Assembly: GCA_951812665.1 (NCBI GenBank)
Contig: CATOST010000012.1
Coordinates: forward strand, 60,868-124,867
From: an uncultured Acidobacteriota bacterium
Lineage (GTDB): Bacteria; Acidobacteriota; UBA6911; RPQK01; JAJDTT01
Direction of reading: 5' to 3'
DNA length: 64,000 nt
The position numbers and the translations under genes were made by a program. Below the pieces are notes generated by a model. The model had not been told where the DNA came from. It was given only the letters and a program-made list of their open reading frames with translations, and did not search any database. This document shows positions 46,355-54,818 of the stretch, one piece after another. Each line of letters starts with the position of its first letter. Within the stretch, counting starts at the first letter, position 1.

Positions 46355-47861
46355 ATGTTCGGACTGCACTGGCTGGATCTCACCACCCTGATCGTTTACC
46401 TGTTTGGTGTCACCGTTGCGGGTCTCTGGGGCGGCCCGGAAGGTCACCAACCTCCACGACTACTTCATTGGGGTCCCGCAAGTTCGGGAAGGCGTTCATG
46501 GTCATGCACGCCTTCGGGACCGGGACCCATCCATACGGATCACGCCGTCACCGTGGCCGGCGCCTCCTACCGGATGGGAATGGCGGGGATCTGGTACCAG
46601 TGGCTCTATTTATTCGCCACGCCCTTCTACTGGCTGGTGGCGCCCCTTCTGAGGCGGATGCGCTACCTGACCACGGCCGACTACTTCGAAGACCGGTTCA
46701 GTCCGGCTCTGGCCATCCTCTACACCATCTACGGTCTGCTCTATCTCTCACTGCAGATCGGTCTCATGCTCCTGGGAACCGGAAAGGCGGCCAGCGCCAT
46801 CTCGGGCGGCGCCATAAGTCCCGAGTTGGCCATCGGCGTCATGACCATACTCTTTCTCAGCTACGGTCTGCTGGGAGGCCTCCCGGCGGCCGTGGTCACC
46901 GATTTCATCCAGGGCTTCTTCATCATCGTCCTCTCCTTTCTCCTGATCCCCTTCGTGATGGAGGCGGTGGGCGGATTCGCCGGACTGCATCAGAAGGTCC
47001 CGGAGGAGATGTTCAGCCTGATGGCGCCCGGCGACCCGCCGGCGGGCTACGACCGGGTCACACCGTTTTACATCGTCATGATCGTCATCAACGCTCTGGT
47101 GGGGATCGTGGCCCAACCCCATCACATGGAGATCGCCGGGGCGGGGAAGACCGAGCTGGAGGGCCGGGTCGGATTCACCTTCGGCAACATGCTCAAGCGA
47201 ATCTGCACCCTGGCCTGGGCCCTGACCGGTGTGGCCTGCATCGCCCTCTATCCCGACCTGGCCGATTCCGAGCACGCCTTCGGTCTGGCTTCCCGGGATC
47301 TGCTGCCCGTGGGACTCGTGGGCGTCATGCTGGCCTCCATGGTGGCGGCCGCCATGTCCAGTTGCGACTCCTTGATGGTGGACGGCTCGGCCTCTTCGTG
47401 AAGAACGTCTACCAACGCTACCTGCGACCCGAGGCATCGGTCCGGCACTATCTCAACGTGGGCCGGCTGGTCGGAGTGGCGGTGGTCATGGGCGGGATCG
47501 TCGTCGCCACCTACGCCACCACCGTGGTGGGCATTCTCAAGCTGACCTGGTCTCTGGTCGCCTTCTTCGGGATCGCCTTCTGGGGCGGAGTGCTGTGGCG
47601 GCGCTGCAACGCCTATGGAGCCTGGGCCGGGATCCTGGGATCGTCCCTTCTCTGGTATCTTTCCCGCTTCGTCTGGGGCTGGGAACTGCACCAGCAGTTT
47701 CTGATCTACCTGGTGGCGGGTTTTTCTGCATGATCGTCGTCAGTCTCCTCACGCCGCCGGCAGACAGGAAACGGCTCGACCGCTTCTATGCCATCCTGGA
47801 CACGCCCATCGGAGAGGAGCACCGCCTGCGGGCAGCGGGCATCCGGCTGGACAGGAAGTGA
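46355..47861 (+). CDS. Sodium:solute symporter, second SSS gene (frameshifted)
   Basis: Inner-membrane symporter of about 500 residues. MFGLHWLDLTTLIVYLFGVT starts at 46355; after a shift near 46430 the DYFIG-type motif appears in another frame. RYLTTADYFEDRFSPALAIL and PAAVVTDFIQGFFIIVLSF (SSS signature), and later KNVYQRYLRPEA (shift near 47390), are clear. A last shift near 47730 leads to MIVVSLLTPPADRKRLDRFY and the stop at 47861. Its neighbours are a GH109-like enzyme and an amidohydrolase, which suggests uptake of a sugar or an organic acid. Translation of the next peptide gene begins three bases later. Confidence 0.8.
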
Positions 47862-47863
47862 CC

Positions 47864-47983
47864 ATGTGGGATCTGGAAGTCAGCAAGCCCTCGAAGCAAA
47901 CGGTCGTGGGTTTTCTGTTGGCCTGGGTGTGCGTCATCGCCATCATCCTGTTCACCCTGTTCCTGGTCCGGGTCGGGGCCTGA
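47864..47983 (+). CDS. 39-residue single-pass membrane peptide
   Basis: A short reading frame begins three bases after the symporter stop and encodes MWDLEVSKPSKQ followed by a membrane helix (VVGFLLAWVCVIAIILFTLF) and LVRVGA. There is no separate promoter, so it is probably translated with the symporter. Small single-helix proteins beside SSS or other transporters often act as accessory subunits; that is inference here. The size, spacing and single helix are the only evidence. Confidence 0.55.
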   Translation: MWDLEVSKPSKQTVVGFLLAWVCVIAIILFTLFLVRVGA

Positions 47984-48016
47984 TCCACGGGGGCGCCACT
48001 GAGGGAGGGAAAGGCC

Positions 48017-49122
48017 ATGGCCCGAGAACCCATCATCGATTGCGACGTCCACCACATGATCGCCGAACCGGAAGAACTTTTCCCCTACCTTCCTCGCGAC
48101 TACGTGGAGCATATTCAGGACTTCGGCCTGATGATGCCCGGGGGATTCTCCACCGGCTACACCAACATGCCGAAGGGCGGCGCCCGGGCCGATGTCTGGG
48201 ACGGCGACATTCATCCCGCCAACAACATCGACATGGCTCGGAAACGGCACTTGGACGAGTACGGCGTGGCGGCCGCCGTCTTGACCGGTTCGACGGTGTA
48301 CGGAGCATCGGTCCACCCGAACGTGGATTACGCGGCCGCCCTCTGCCGCGCCTTCAACGACTGGACCCTGGACACCTGGATCGCGGCGGACCGCCGTTTT
48401 TTCGGTTCCATTTCGGTTTCGGCCGTGGACCCGTACCAGGCAGCCCAGGAGATCCACCGTTTGGGCAAGCACCCGCGGATGGTCCAGGTCATCATTCCCG
48501 CTGGTGCGCGGATGCCCTTCGGAAATCGCTTCTACCATCCCATATACGAGGCGGCTCAGGAGTACTGCCTGCCCGTATGCATCCACTTCGGGTCCGAAGG
48601 GACTGGAGTTTCAGGCCCCCCCACCGGAGTCGGGTACCCTTCCTATTACCTGGAGATGCGAATGGCCCGTCCCCAGAACGCCATGGCCCACGTGTCCAGT
48701 CTCATCTGCGAAGGGGTCTTCGAGAAGTTTCCAACCTTCGTTTCCTCTTCGTGGAGCACGACACCTTCTGGGTGCCGGGGCTCATGTGGCACATGGACGC
48801 GGACTGGAAGTCGACTCGGGAGTACACGCCCTGGGTCAAGCGGCCGCCCAGCGAGTACATCCGCCGCAACATCCGATTCGGGTCCCAGCCGATGGAACAG
48901 CCTCCCAGCCTGGAGGACCTGAAGGTCTTTCTCCGCTGGCTGCACGCCGACGAGATCCTGGTCTTCGGCAGCGACTATCCGCATTGGGATTGGGACAACC
49001 CGGACCGGGTGCTGCGAGGCGTGTCTCCGCAGTTGCGACGGCGGGTCTTTTACGACAACGCCCGCGAGCTCTACGGTGACCGTCTGGGCGACCTTGAGCC
49101 GGCGTCCAACGGGGGCAGATAA
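48017..49122 (+). CDS. Amidohydrolase family (amidohydrolase 2) protein, frameshifted
   Basis: Cytoplasmic metal-dependent hydrolase or decarboxylase of about 370 residues. REPIIDCDVHHM gives the DxH metal site, VCIHFGSEGTG another histidine and GSDYPHWDWDNPDR the catalytic Asp; this matches the ACMS decarboxylase/gamma-resorcylate decarboxylase-type group. A shift near 48735 interrupts it (FPTF to FLFVEHDTFW). GAGGGAAAGG precedes ATG 48017. It is followed 12 bases later by a Rieske ferredoxin gene, an association that suggests degradation of an aromatic or heterocyclic compound, but the substrate is unknown. Confidence 0.82.
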
Positions 49123-49134
49123 CGAGGAGTCGGG

Positions 49135-49488
49135 ATGCGTCGGCATGTTGGCAAGGTCCAGGATCTGCCTTCCGGTTCCAGAAAGATCGTCCCACTCGGC
49201 GGCCGGAGCGGTATCGGCGTCTTCAACGTCAACGGCAAATTCCATGCCGTCAAAAATGTCTGCCCGCACCAGGGTGGCCCCCTCTGTCAAGGACGCCTCC
49301 GGCCGCATGTCCGCTCCAGCGGTCCTTACCACGTCACCTGGGAGCGGGAGGGCGAGATCCTCAAGTGCCCTTGGCACAATTGGGAGTTCGAACTGAAGAC
49401 AGGCCGGGCCCTCTACGATCCCCGGCTGCGGGTGAGGACGTACCGCGTCACGGTGGAGGGAGACGATGTCTATCTCCATCTGGCCTGA
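49135..49488 (+). CDS. Rieske [2Fe-2S] ferredoxin-like protein
   Basis: A 117-residue Rieske protein. Cluster ligands are C-x-H in CPHQGG (about residue 43) and C-x-x-H in CPWHNWEF (about residue 80). VGKVQDLPSGSRKIVPLGG is the usual start. Small Rieske proteins of this kind serve as electron donors to oxygenases or sit as soluble ferredoxins. Between the two cluster boxes lies an insertion (RLRPHVRSSGPYHVTWEREGE) longer than in standard ferredoxins. It is co-transcribed with the amidohydrolase gene. Intact; the gene ends 14 bases before a composite palindromic repeat. Confidence 0.9.
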   Translation: MRRHVGKVQDLPSGSRKIVPLGGRSGIGVFNVNGKFHAVKNVCPHQGGPLCQGRLRPHVRSSGPYHVTWEREGEILKCPWHNWEFELKTGRALYDPRLRVRTYRVTVEGDDVYLHLA

Positions 49489-49502
49489 CTGGCGGGGCGA
49501 CC

Positions 49503-49556
49503 GTGGGGGGCTTCCAGCCCCCCACACCCCCCGGAATCGGCGGCAAGAAAGCCGCC
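49503..49556. repeat. Composite palindromic repeat
   Basis: A ten-base perfect stem GTGGGGGGCT/AGCCCCCCAC around TCC (49503-49525), a C-rich linker, and GGCGGC-AAGAAA-GCCGCC (49539-49556). It sits between the convergent Rieske and cytochrome genes and may act as a transcription end or mRNA stabiliser. Confidence 0.85.
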
Positions 49557-49565
49557 GCTCCCAAC

Positions 49566-50101
49566 CTACTCCCCCAGCTCGTGGCAGAGATGGCAATCGG
49601 TGGAGACGGAGGAGGCCTTGTGGCAGTTCATGCACATCTCCATGTTGCTGGAGACCTCCTGGGCCAGAACCTCACGCCGTTCGACGGGCCCATGACAGGA
49701 ACTGCAGGGAAGTTGGGCGTTCACATGGTTGGCGTGACTGAAGAAGACGAAGTCGGGAAGCTGGTAGACTCGGACCCATTCGGGTTCTTTTCTCTGCCGA
49801 TGCAGGACTTTGAGCGCCTGGATTCCAGGATCGTTCTTCCGGACCGAATTGTGGCGTCAGGCAGACGGCGGGCGCCGGAAAGTCGGCTCGCGCCCCCCTT
49901 GGACGCCCCCGCGTGACAGCCCCCGCAGGTCAGGCCGAGCCGGGAGTGGAGCTTGTGACTGAAGGGGATCGGCTGGGGCGCTACGACCCGGGGAAGATTC
50001 TCCTTCTTGCCCTTGTACTGCGGCACCACCTGGGCCAGGCTCAGGACGGCGAAGCCGGGAAGGACCATGAGGAGCAGCCGTGCCGACCCCTTGGCGCGCA
50101 T
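49566..50101 (-). CDS. Multihaem c-type cytochrome (frameshifted)
   Basis: Periplasmic protein of about 178 residues with a signal peptide (ARLLLMVLPGFAVLSLAQ). Haem-binding CxxCH motifs: CGGCH in the first frame (PIPFSHKLHSRLGLTCGGCH), and in the other frames CLTCH (restored by one base near 49855), CSSCH, CMNCH and CHLCH, five in total. Histidines before each (FSHKLH, FSHANH) suggest bis-His haems, as in class III cytochromes and quinol-oxidising complexes. The end HLCHELGE is at 49566. Frame changes lie near 49900-49855. It is divergent from the DUF1549/DUF1553 gene, 93 bases away. Confidence 0.78.
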
Positions 50102-50194
50102 CGGCAGATAGTACCATCACCCCGAAATCTCTTCTCTCACACCTGTCGGGCAGTTGAACTGCCTCTGGCCCCCGGATAAAGTCAGGATAGATTT

Positions 50195-53100
50195 ATGCTT
50201 GATTCGGATCTTGCTGCTTCCCCTTTTGGAACCCGCCGCTCCGACCCCGGTTTCCCCTGCCGAACCGGCAGGTTTGCGGGCCGTATCCAATGGACGGTCA
50301 CACGGACGGTAATCGCAGGCCTTTCCATGCTGCTCCTGGCGGTAACGCCTCTCCGGAGCGAATCCGCACCGAAGACTTCCGCCGGAGAAGTCTCTTCCGT
50401 CCTTCAGAAATGTCATGTCTGCCACCGCGGGGTCGGCGCCATGGCCGGCCTGGATCTATCGAGCCGGGAAGGGGCCCTGTTGGGAGGGAGTTCCGGTCCG
50501 GCCCTGGAGCCGGGAGCGTCCGCCAAGAGTCTTCTCTTCGAGAAGGTCCGATCCGGCGAGATGCCCCCGACCAGTCCCTTGTCGAAAGCGGAGGTGGACC
50601 TGGTGCGGCACTGGATCGATCAGGGAGCCGTCTGGCCGGTTGGGGACCAGGACGCATCCCAGGCCGGCGAGGATTCGCCCGAACCGCTGTGGTGGTCCCT
50701 GAAACCGGTGCACCGCCCGGCCGTTCCCGTGGTGAAGCAGGCGCCGTGGGTTCGAAAACCCATCGACGCCTTCATCCTGGCGGCTCTGGAGGAACGGGGG
50801 TTGGAGCCTTCTCCGCCGGCGTCCCGGGAGGTGTTGATCCGGCGGGCGACCTTGGATCTGCTGGGATTGCCGCCCACGCCCGGGGAGGTCGAGGCGTTCG
50901 TCTCAGACACGTCGCCCCGAGCCTACGAAAATCTGGTGAACCGCCTGCTGGCCTCGCCGCACTACGGCGAGCGCTGGGGCCGGCATTGGTTGGATCTGGC
51001 CCGCTTCGGGGAGAGCCAGGGCTATGAGCGGGACAAGATCCGGGATCATGCCTGGCCCTACCGCGACTATGTGATTCGGAGCTTCAATCAGGACAAGCCC
51101 TATTCCCGGTTCGTCCTGGAGCAGCTCGCGGGAGACACTCTGGAGCCTCGGACCCGGGACGGGGTCGCGGCCACCGGTTTCCTGGTCGCGGCTGCCTGGG
51201 ACGAGGTGGGGAACACGCAGCAGAGCGATCTCATGCGAGCCCGGGTCCGGGCCGAGGAAATGGAAGAGATGGTGGGGACCGTGGCCCAGACCTTCCTCGG
51301 CATGACGGTCAACTGTGCGCGATGTCATGACCACAAGTTCGACCCCATCTCCCAGCGGGATTACTATCGTCTGAAGGCCTGCCTGGACGGAATCCGGCCC
51401 GGAAACCGGCCCTGGATGACGCCGGCGGAGACGGCCGCTCACAAGGAACGAACCGAGCCTCTCAGGGATGGAATCCGTCGCCTGAAGCGGCGGCTGGCCC
51501 AGCTTCAGGACGAGGTCCGGGAGCGGGTCCTGAGGAAGCGCGGGATCGCTCCGCAGCCGGTCCCCGGGCCCATCGCTCGTTGGACCTTCGACCTGGATGG
51601 GACCGATTCCTTGGGTGACGGGCATCTGTCTCTGGAATCGGGAGCCGTAGTCGAGGAGGGCGCCATCCGGTTCAAGGACGCCGCCCGGGGCCGATCCGAA
51701 ACTCTGACCGTCGACCTGGCGGAAAGGACCCTCGAGGCGTGGGTCCGGATCTCAGAACGGCACCAGGAACTCTGGGTCTTCAAGGTCGAGGCTACCGATT
51801 CGCCGCTAGCCAGGGGGAGGTTCGATGCCATCTACTACCACAGCAAATCCCGCTCCTGGAGAAACCTGAGCGAGTTCAAGAACCGCACGGTCGATCCTGA
51901 GGTGCCCAAGGAGTCCGAGACCGGAATTCCGATTCATCTCGCCATCACGTATGACTCCCAGGGCCGCATCCGAATCTATCGTCAGGGGCTCCTCTATTCG
52001 GCCCAGGATCCCGAGGGGGAAGGTCCGGAGTCCGCGCTTCAAGTCTATGCCCGAGACCGGGCCAGGATCGCCTTCGGGGACGGGACGGGGACGGTGGAGG
52101 AAGCCCGGCTCTACGATCGGGCCCTGGCCTCGGAGGAGATCGCCGCCTCCTTCCGGGCCGGCATCCAGCGGGTCACTCCCGAGGAGTGGAACGCCGAGGC
52201 CAGCTCTCAAGAGCGGCACACCAGAGATGAACTGCTGGAGGAGGTGGCTCGCCAGGAACGGTTGCTGGAAGGTGCTCCCCCGGTTCCCCTGGTCTACGCC
52301 GCCCGGACTTATCGGGCTGCGCCGCCGGTGGTCATGGAGCGGGGGGACCCGGCGACGCCGGGCGACCCGGTCGTTCCCGGAGGCCTCCTCGCCATCGCTT
52401 CACCGGAGCCGGAATTCGGATTGCCTCCCGATGGGCACGAGGGCCAGCGCCGGCTTCGCTTGGCGGAATGGATCACCGACCCGGACCATCCCCTCACGGC
52501 GCGGGTCCTGGTGAACCGGGTCTGGCACTATCATTTCGGGCGGGGAATCGTCTCGACCCCCAATGATTTCGGATTCAATGGCGGCCGTGCCTCACACCCC
52601 GAGCTTCTGGACTGGCTGGCGCAGTCCTTCCTCCGGCAAGGGGGCAGCGGGAAACAGTTGCACCGGGAGATCATGCTCTCCAACACGTACCAACAGTCGT
52701 CGGGGTTCCGGGCGGACGCGGCAGAGGCCGACGCGGAAAACAGGCTGCTCTGGCGTTTTTCCGCCCGGCGGCTGGAGGCCGAAGTGATCCGGGACTCGCT
52801 GCTCGCCGTCAGCGGCCGCCTGAACCGGGAGTTCGGTGGACCCGGATTCCGCCCCTTCGAGGTGAAGTTCTTCAACAGTCACTTCTACGACCTGGTCGAC
52901 TCCGCCGAGCCGCCGATGCGGAAACGCACCGTCTACCGGATCGTGGTCCGATCCGGGCACGATCCCATGCTGGAAGCGTTCGATTGCCCGGACGCCTCCG
53001 ACAAGGCGCCTCGCCGGAGCAACACCACGACGCCCATCCAGGCCCTGGCGCTCATGAACAGTCCCTTCGTCCTGCGCCAGGCGGACCATCTGGCCGATCG

Positions 53101-53281
53101 GCTCCGCCGGGCGTTTCCCAGTGACAGCGCAGAGCAGATCGACCTGGCCTATCGCCTCGCCCTGGGAAGAGGCCCCAACCCGCAAGAATCGGGCCGGGCC
53201 GTGGCCCACGCCGGCGACCAGGGCCTGGAGAGTTTCTGCTGGGCGCTGCTGAACTCGAGCGAATTTCTCTACCTGAACTGA
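50195..53281 (+). CDS. PSCyt1/DUF1549/LamG/DUF1553 secreted protein
   Basis: A 1028-residue exported protein of the kind common in Planctomycetes and Acidobacteriota. A membrane/signal segment (VIAGLSMLLLAVTPL) precedes a PSCyt1 haem site CHVCH (C73-H77). DUF1549 (PSCyt2) follows, with HWLDLARFGESQGYERD, QLAGDTLEPRTRD and a second haem-like motif CARCHDHKFDPI at C374. A LamG-like jelly roll spans about residues 460-655 (RWTFDLDGT, ARLYDRALASEEIAASF). The C-terminal DUF1553 (PSD1) has NRVWHYHFGRGIVSTPNDFG, SNTYQQSS and TTTPIQALALMNSPFVLRQA. It is paired with the DUF1501 gene as usual; substrate unknown. Intact. Confidence 0.9.
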   Translation: MLDSDLAASPFGTRRSDPGFPCRTGRFAGRIQWTVTRTVIAGLSMLLLAVTPLRSESAPKTSAGEVSSVLQKCHVCHRGVGAMAGLDLSSREGALLGGSSGPALEPGASAKSLLFEKVRSGEMPPTSPLSKAEVDLVRHWIDQGAVWPVGDQDASQAGEDSPEPLWWSLKPVHRPAVPVVKQAPWVRKPIDAFILAALEERGLEPSPPASREVLIRRATLDLLGLPPTPGEVEAFVSDTSPRAYENLVNRLLASPHYGERWGRHWLDLARFGESQGYERDKIRDHAWPYRDYVIRSFNQDKPYSRFVLEQLAGDTLEPRTRDGVAATGFLVAAAWDEVGNTQQSDLMRARVRAEEMEEMVGTVAQTFLGMTVNCARCHDHKFDPISQRDYYRLKACLDGIRPGNRPWMTPAETAAHKERTEPLRDGIRRLKRRLAQLQDEVRERVLRKRGIAPQPVPGPIARWTFDLDGTDSLGDGHLSLESGAVVEEGAIRFKDAARGRSETLTVDLAERTLEAWVRISERHQELWVFKVEATDSPLARGRFDAIYYHSKSRSWRNLSEFKNRTVDPEVPKESETGIPIHLAITYDSQGRIRIYRQGLLYSAQDPEGEGPESALQVYARDRARIAFGDGTGTVEEARLYDRALASEEIAASFRAGIQRVTPEEWNAEASSQERHTRDELLEEVARQERLLEGAPPVPLVYAARTYRAAPPVVMERGDPATPGDPVVPGGLLAIASPEPEFGLPPDGHEGQRRLRLAEWITDPDHPLTARVLVNRVWHYHFGRGIVSTPNDFGFNGGRASHPELLDWLAQSFLRQGGSGKQLHREIMLSNTYQQSSGFRADAAEADAENRLLWRFSARRLEAEVIRDSLLAVSGRLNREFGGPGFRPFEVKFFNSHFYDLVDSAEPPMRKRTVYRIVVRSGHDPMLEAFDCPDASDKAPRRSNTTTPIQALALMNSPFVLRQADHLADRLRRAFPSDSAEQIDLAYRLALGRGPNPQESGRAVAHAGDQGLESFCWALLNSSEFLYLN

Positions 53282-53295
53282 AACGGGAAAGTTCC

Positions 53296-54738
53296 ATGGA
53301 CAAATTCAACCCGACGGCGACACCCCTGCTGCCCAGGAGGCACTTTCTGTGGAACTCGGGAGGTGGACTGGGCGCGATTGCACTGGCGTGTCTGCTCCAG
53401 GAAGAGGTCCGCGGCAGTGTAGACCGGTCCCCGTTCGGAGCTCGCCCTCCTCATTTCCCGGGTCCCGCGAAACGGATACTGCACCTCTACGCCGCTGGAG
53501 GTGTCAGTCACGTGGACACCTTCGACTACAAGCCCGAGTTGGCCCGGCTGGACGGGAAGACCATGACCGGCAAGGGAAAAGTCGACACCTTCTTCGGACG
53601 GCCCGGAACCTTGATGAAGAGTCCGTTCGAATTCCGAAGAAGGGGGCAGAGTGGGCTCTGGGTCAGCGATCTGCTGCCCCACTTGGCGGAGCGCGCCGAC
53701 GACCTCTGCGTGATTCGGTCCATGGAGGCCAAGAGCTCCAATCACACTCCCGCCACGTTTCACATGAATTCGGGGTTCACCCGCAACGGATTCCCCTCCA
53801 TGGGTTCGTGGGTCACCTACGGCCTGGGCTCCGAGAACCGGGACCTGCCCGGTTTCATCGTGCTTCCCGATCCCCGGGGCCTCCCCGCCGGAGGGTCCAT
53901 CAACTGGACGGCCGGTTTCCTGCCGGCGTCCCACCAGGGTGTGGCCTTCCGCAACTCGGGCGACCCCCTGCCCTACCTGTCGACCCCGCCCACCATCTCC
54001 TCCCGGCGCCGGACCAGTGAGATGAAACTGCTGGCTCGGATGAACCGGGAACACCTGGAAACCAATCCCGGAGACAGCGCCCTGGAGGCGCGGATCCAGT
54101 CCTATGAGCTGGCGGCCCGCATGCAGTTGACCATTCCCGAGATCGTGGACCTGGACACGGAGCGGTCCGAGACCCGGCGGCTCTACGGCCTGGACCAGGA
54201 AAAGACGGCCGCCTTCGGCCGGAACTGCCTGCTGGCCCGCCGGCTGCTGGAGAAGGGTGTCCGAGTGGTGCAGGTCTGGTGCGGGGGCGCCTTCGGCCGG
54301 CCCCGCATCAATTGGGACGGGCACGAGGACATCGTGGAGAACCACACCGAGCAGGCCCAGACCATGGATCGTCCCCTGGCCGGACTCCTGAAGGATCTCA
54401 AGGACCGGGGCATGCTACAGGACACGCTGGTGGTGTGGTCGACGGAATTCGGCCGGACCCCGTTCACCGAGGGACTGGGCGCCAAAGGCCGCGACCATCA
54501 CCAGCACGCGTTCAGCTGCTGGCTGGCGGGCGCCGGTGTCCGGAAGGGCTTCAGCTACGGCGTTTCGGACGAAGTGGGTTACTACGTGGGCGAGGATCCG
54601 GTCACCATCTACGACTTCCACGCCACCATCCTTCACCTGCTGGGGCTGGACCACAAGAAGCTCACCTTCTACCACAACGGCATCCAACGCCGTCTCACCG
54701 ACGTCCACGGTCATGTGGTGCGGGGTGTGTTGGCGTAA
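53296..54738 (+). CDS. DUF1501 domain secreted protein
   Basis: A 480-residue exported protein with a twin-arginine-like start (LPRRHFLWNSGGG). The DUF1501 fold shows KRILHLYAAGGVSHVDTFDY at the start, GFIVLPDPRGLPAGGSINW in the middle, LVVWSTEFGRTPFTE with the family's conserved EFGRTP block, and LGLDHKKLTFYHNG at the end. The fold is related to sulfatase/phosphatase-type hydrolases. It starts 15 bases after the DUF1553 stop, a standard two-gene operon. Its last about 85 bases are duplicated at 57199-57282. Intact. Confidence 0.9.
   Translation: MDKFNPTATPLLPRRHFLWNSGGGLGAIALACLLQEEVRGSVDRSPFGARPPHFPGPAKRILHLYAAGGVSHVDTFDYKPELARLDGKTMTGKGKVDTFFGRPGTLMKSPFEFRRRGQSGLWVSDLLPHLAERADDLCVIRSMEAKSSNHTPATFHMNSGFTRNGFPSMGSWVTYGLGSENRDLPGFIVLPDPRGLPAGGSINWTAGFLPASHQGVAFRNSGDPLPYLSTPPTISSRRRTSEMKLLARMNREHLETNPGDSALEARIQSYELAARMQLTIPEIVDLDTERSETRRLYGLDQEKTAAFGRNCLLARRLLEKGVRVVQVWCGGAFGRPRINWDGHEDIVENHTEQAQTMDRPLAGLLKDLKDRGMLQDTLVVWSTEFGRTPFTEGLGAKGRDHHQHAFSCWLAGAGVRKGFSYGVSDEVGYYVGEDPVTIYDFHATILHLLGLDHKKLTFYHNGIQRRLTDVHGHVVRGVLA
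54632..54715 (+). repeat. Direct repeat: 3' end of the DUF1501 gene (left copy)
   Basis: This 84-base stretch of the DUF1501 gene reappears at 57199-57282 with about 12 differences, same orientation, 2.5 kb downstream. The pair brackets the 2OG-Fe(II) oxygenase gene. Confidence 0.8.
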
Positions 54739-54818
54739 GGTCGAGTCGCCACCATCGAGTTCGAAGACGGGGAGCCGGCCCCACACGACTTGTTTCATCC
54801 AGGAGTCCGTATTTCAGT

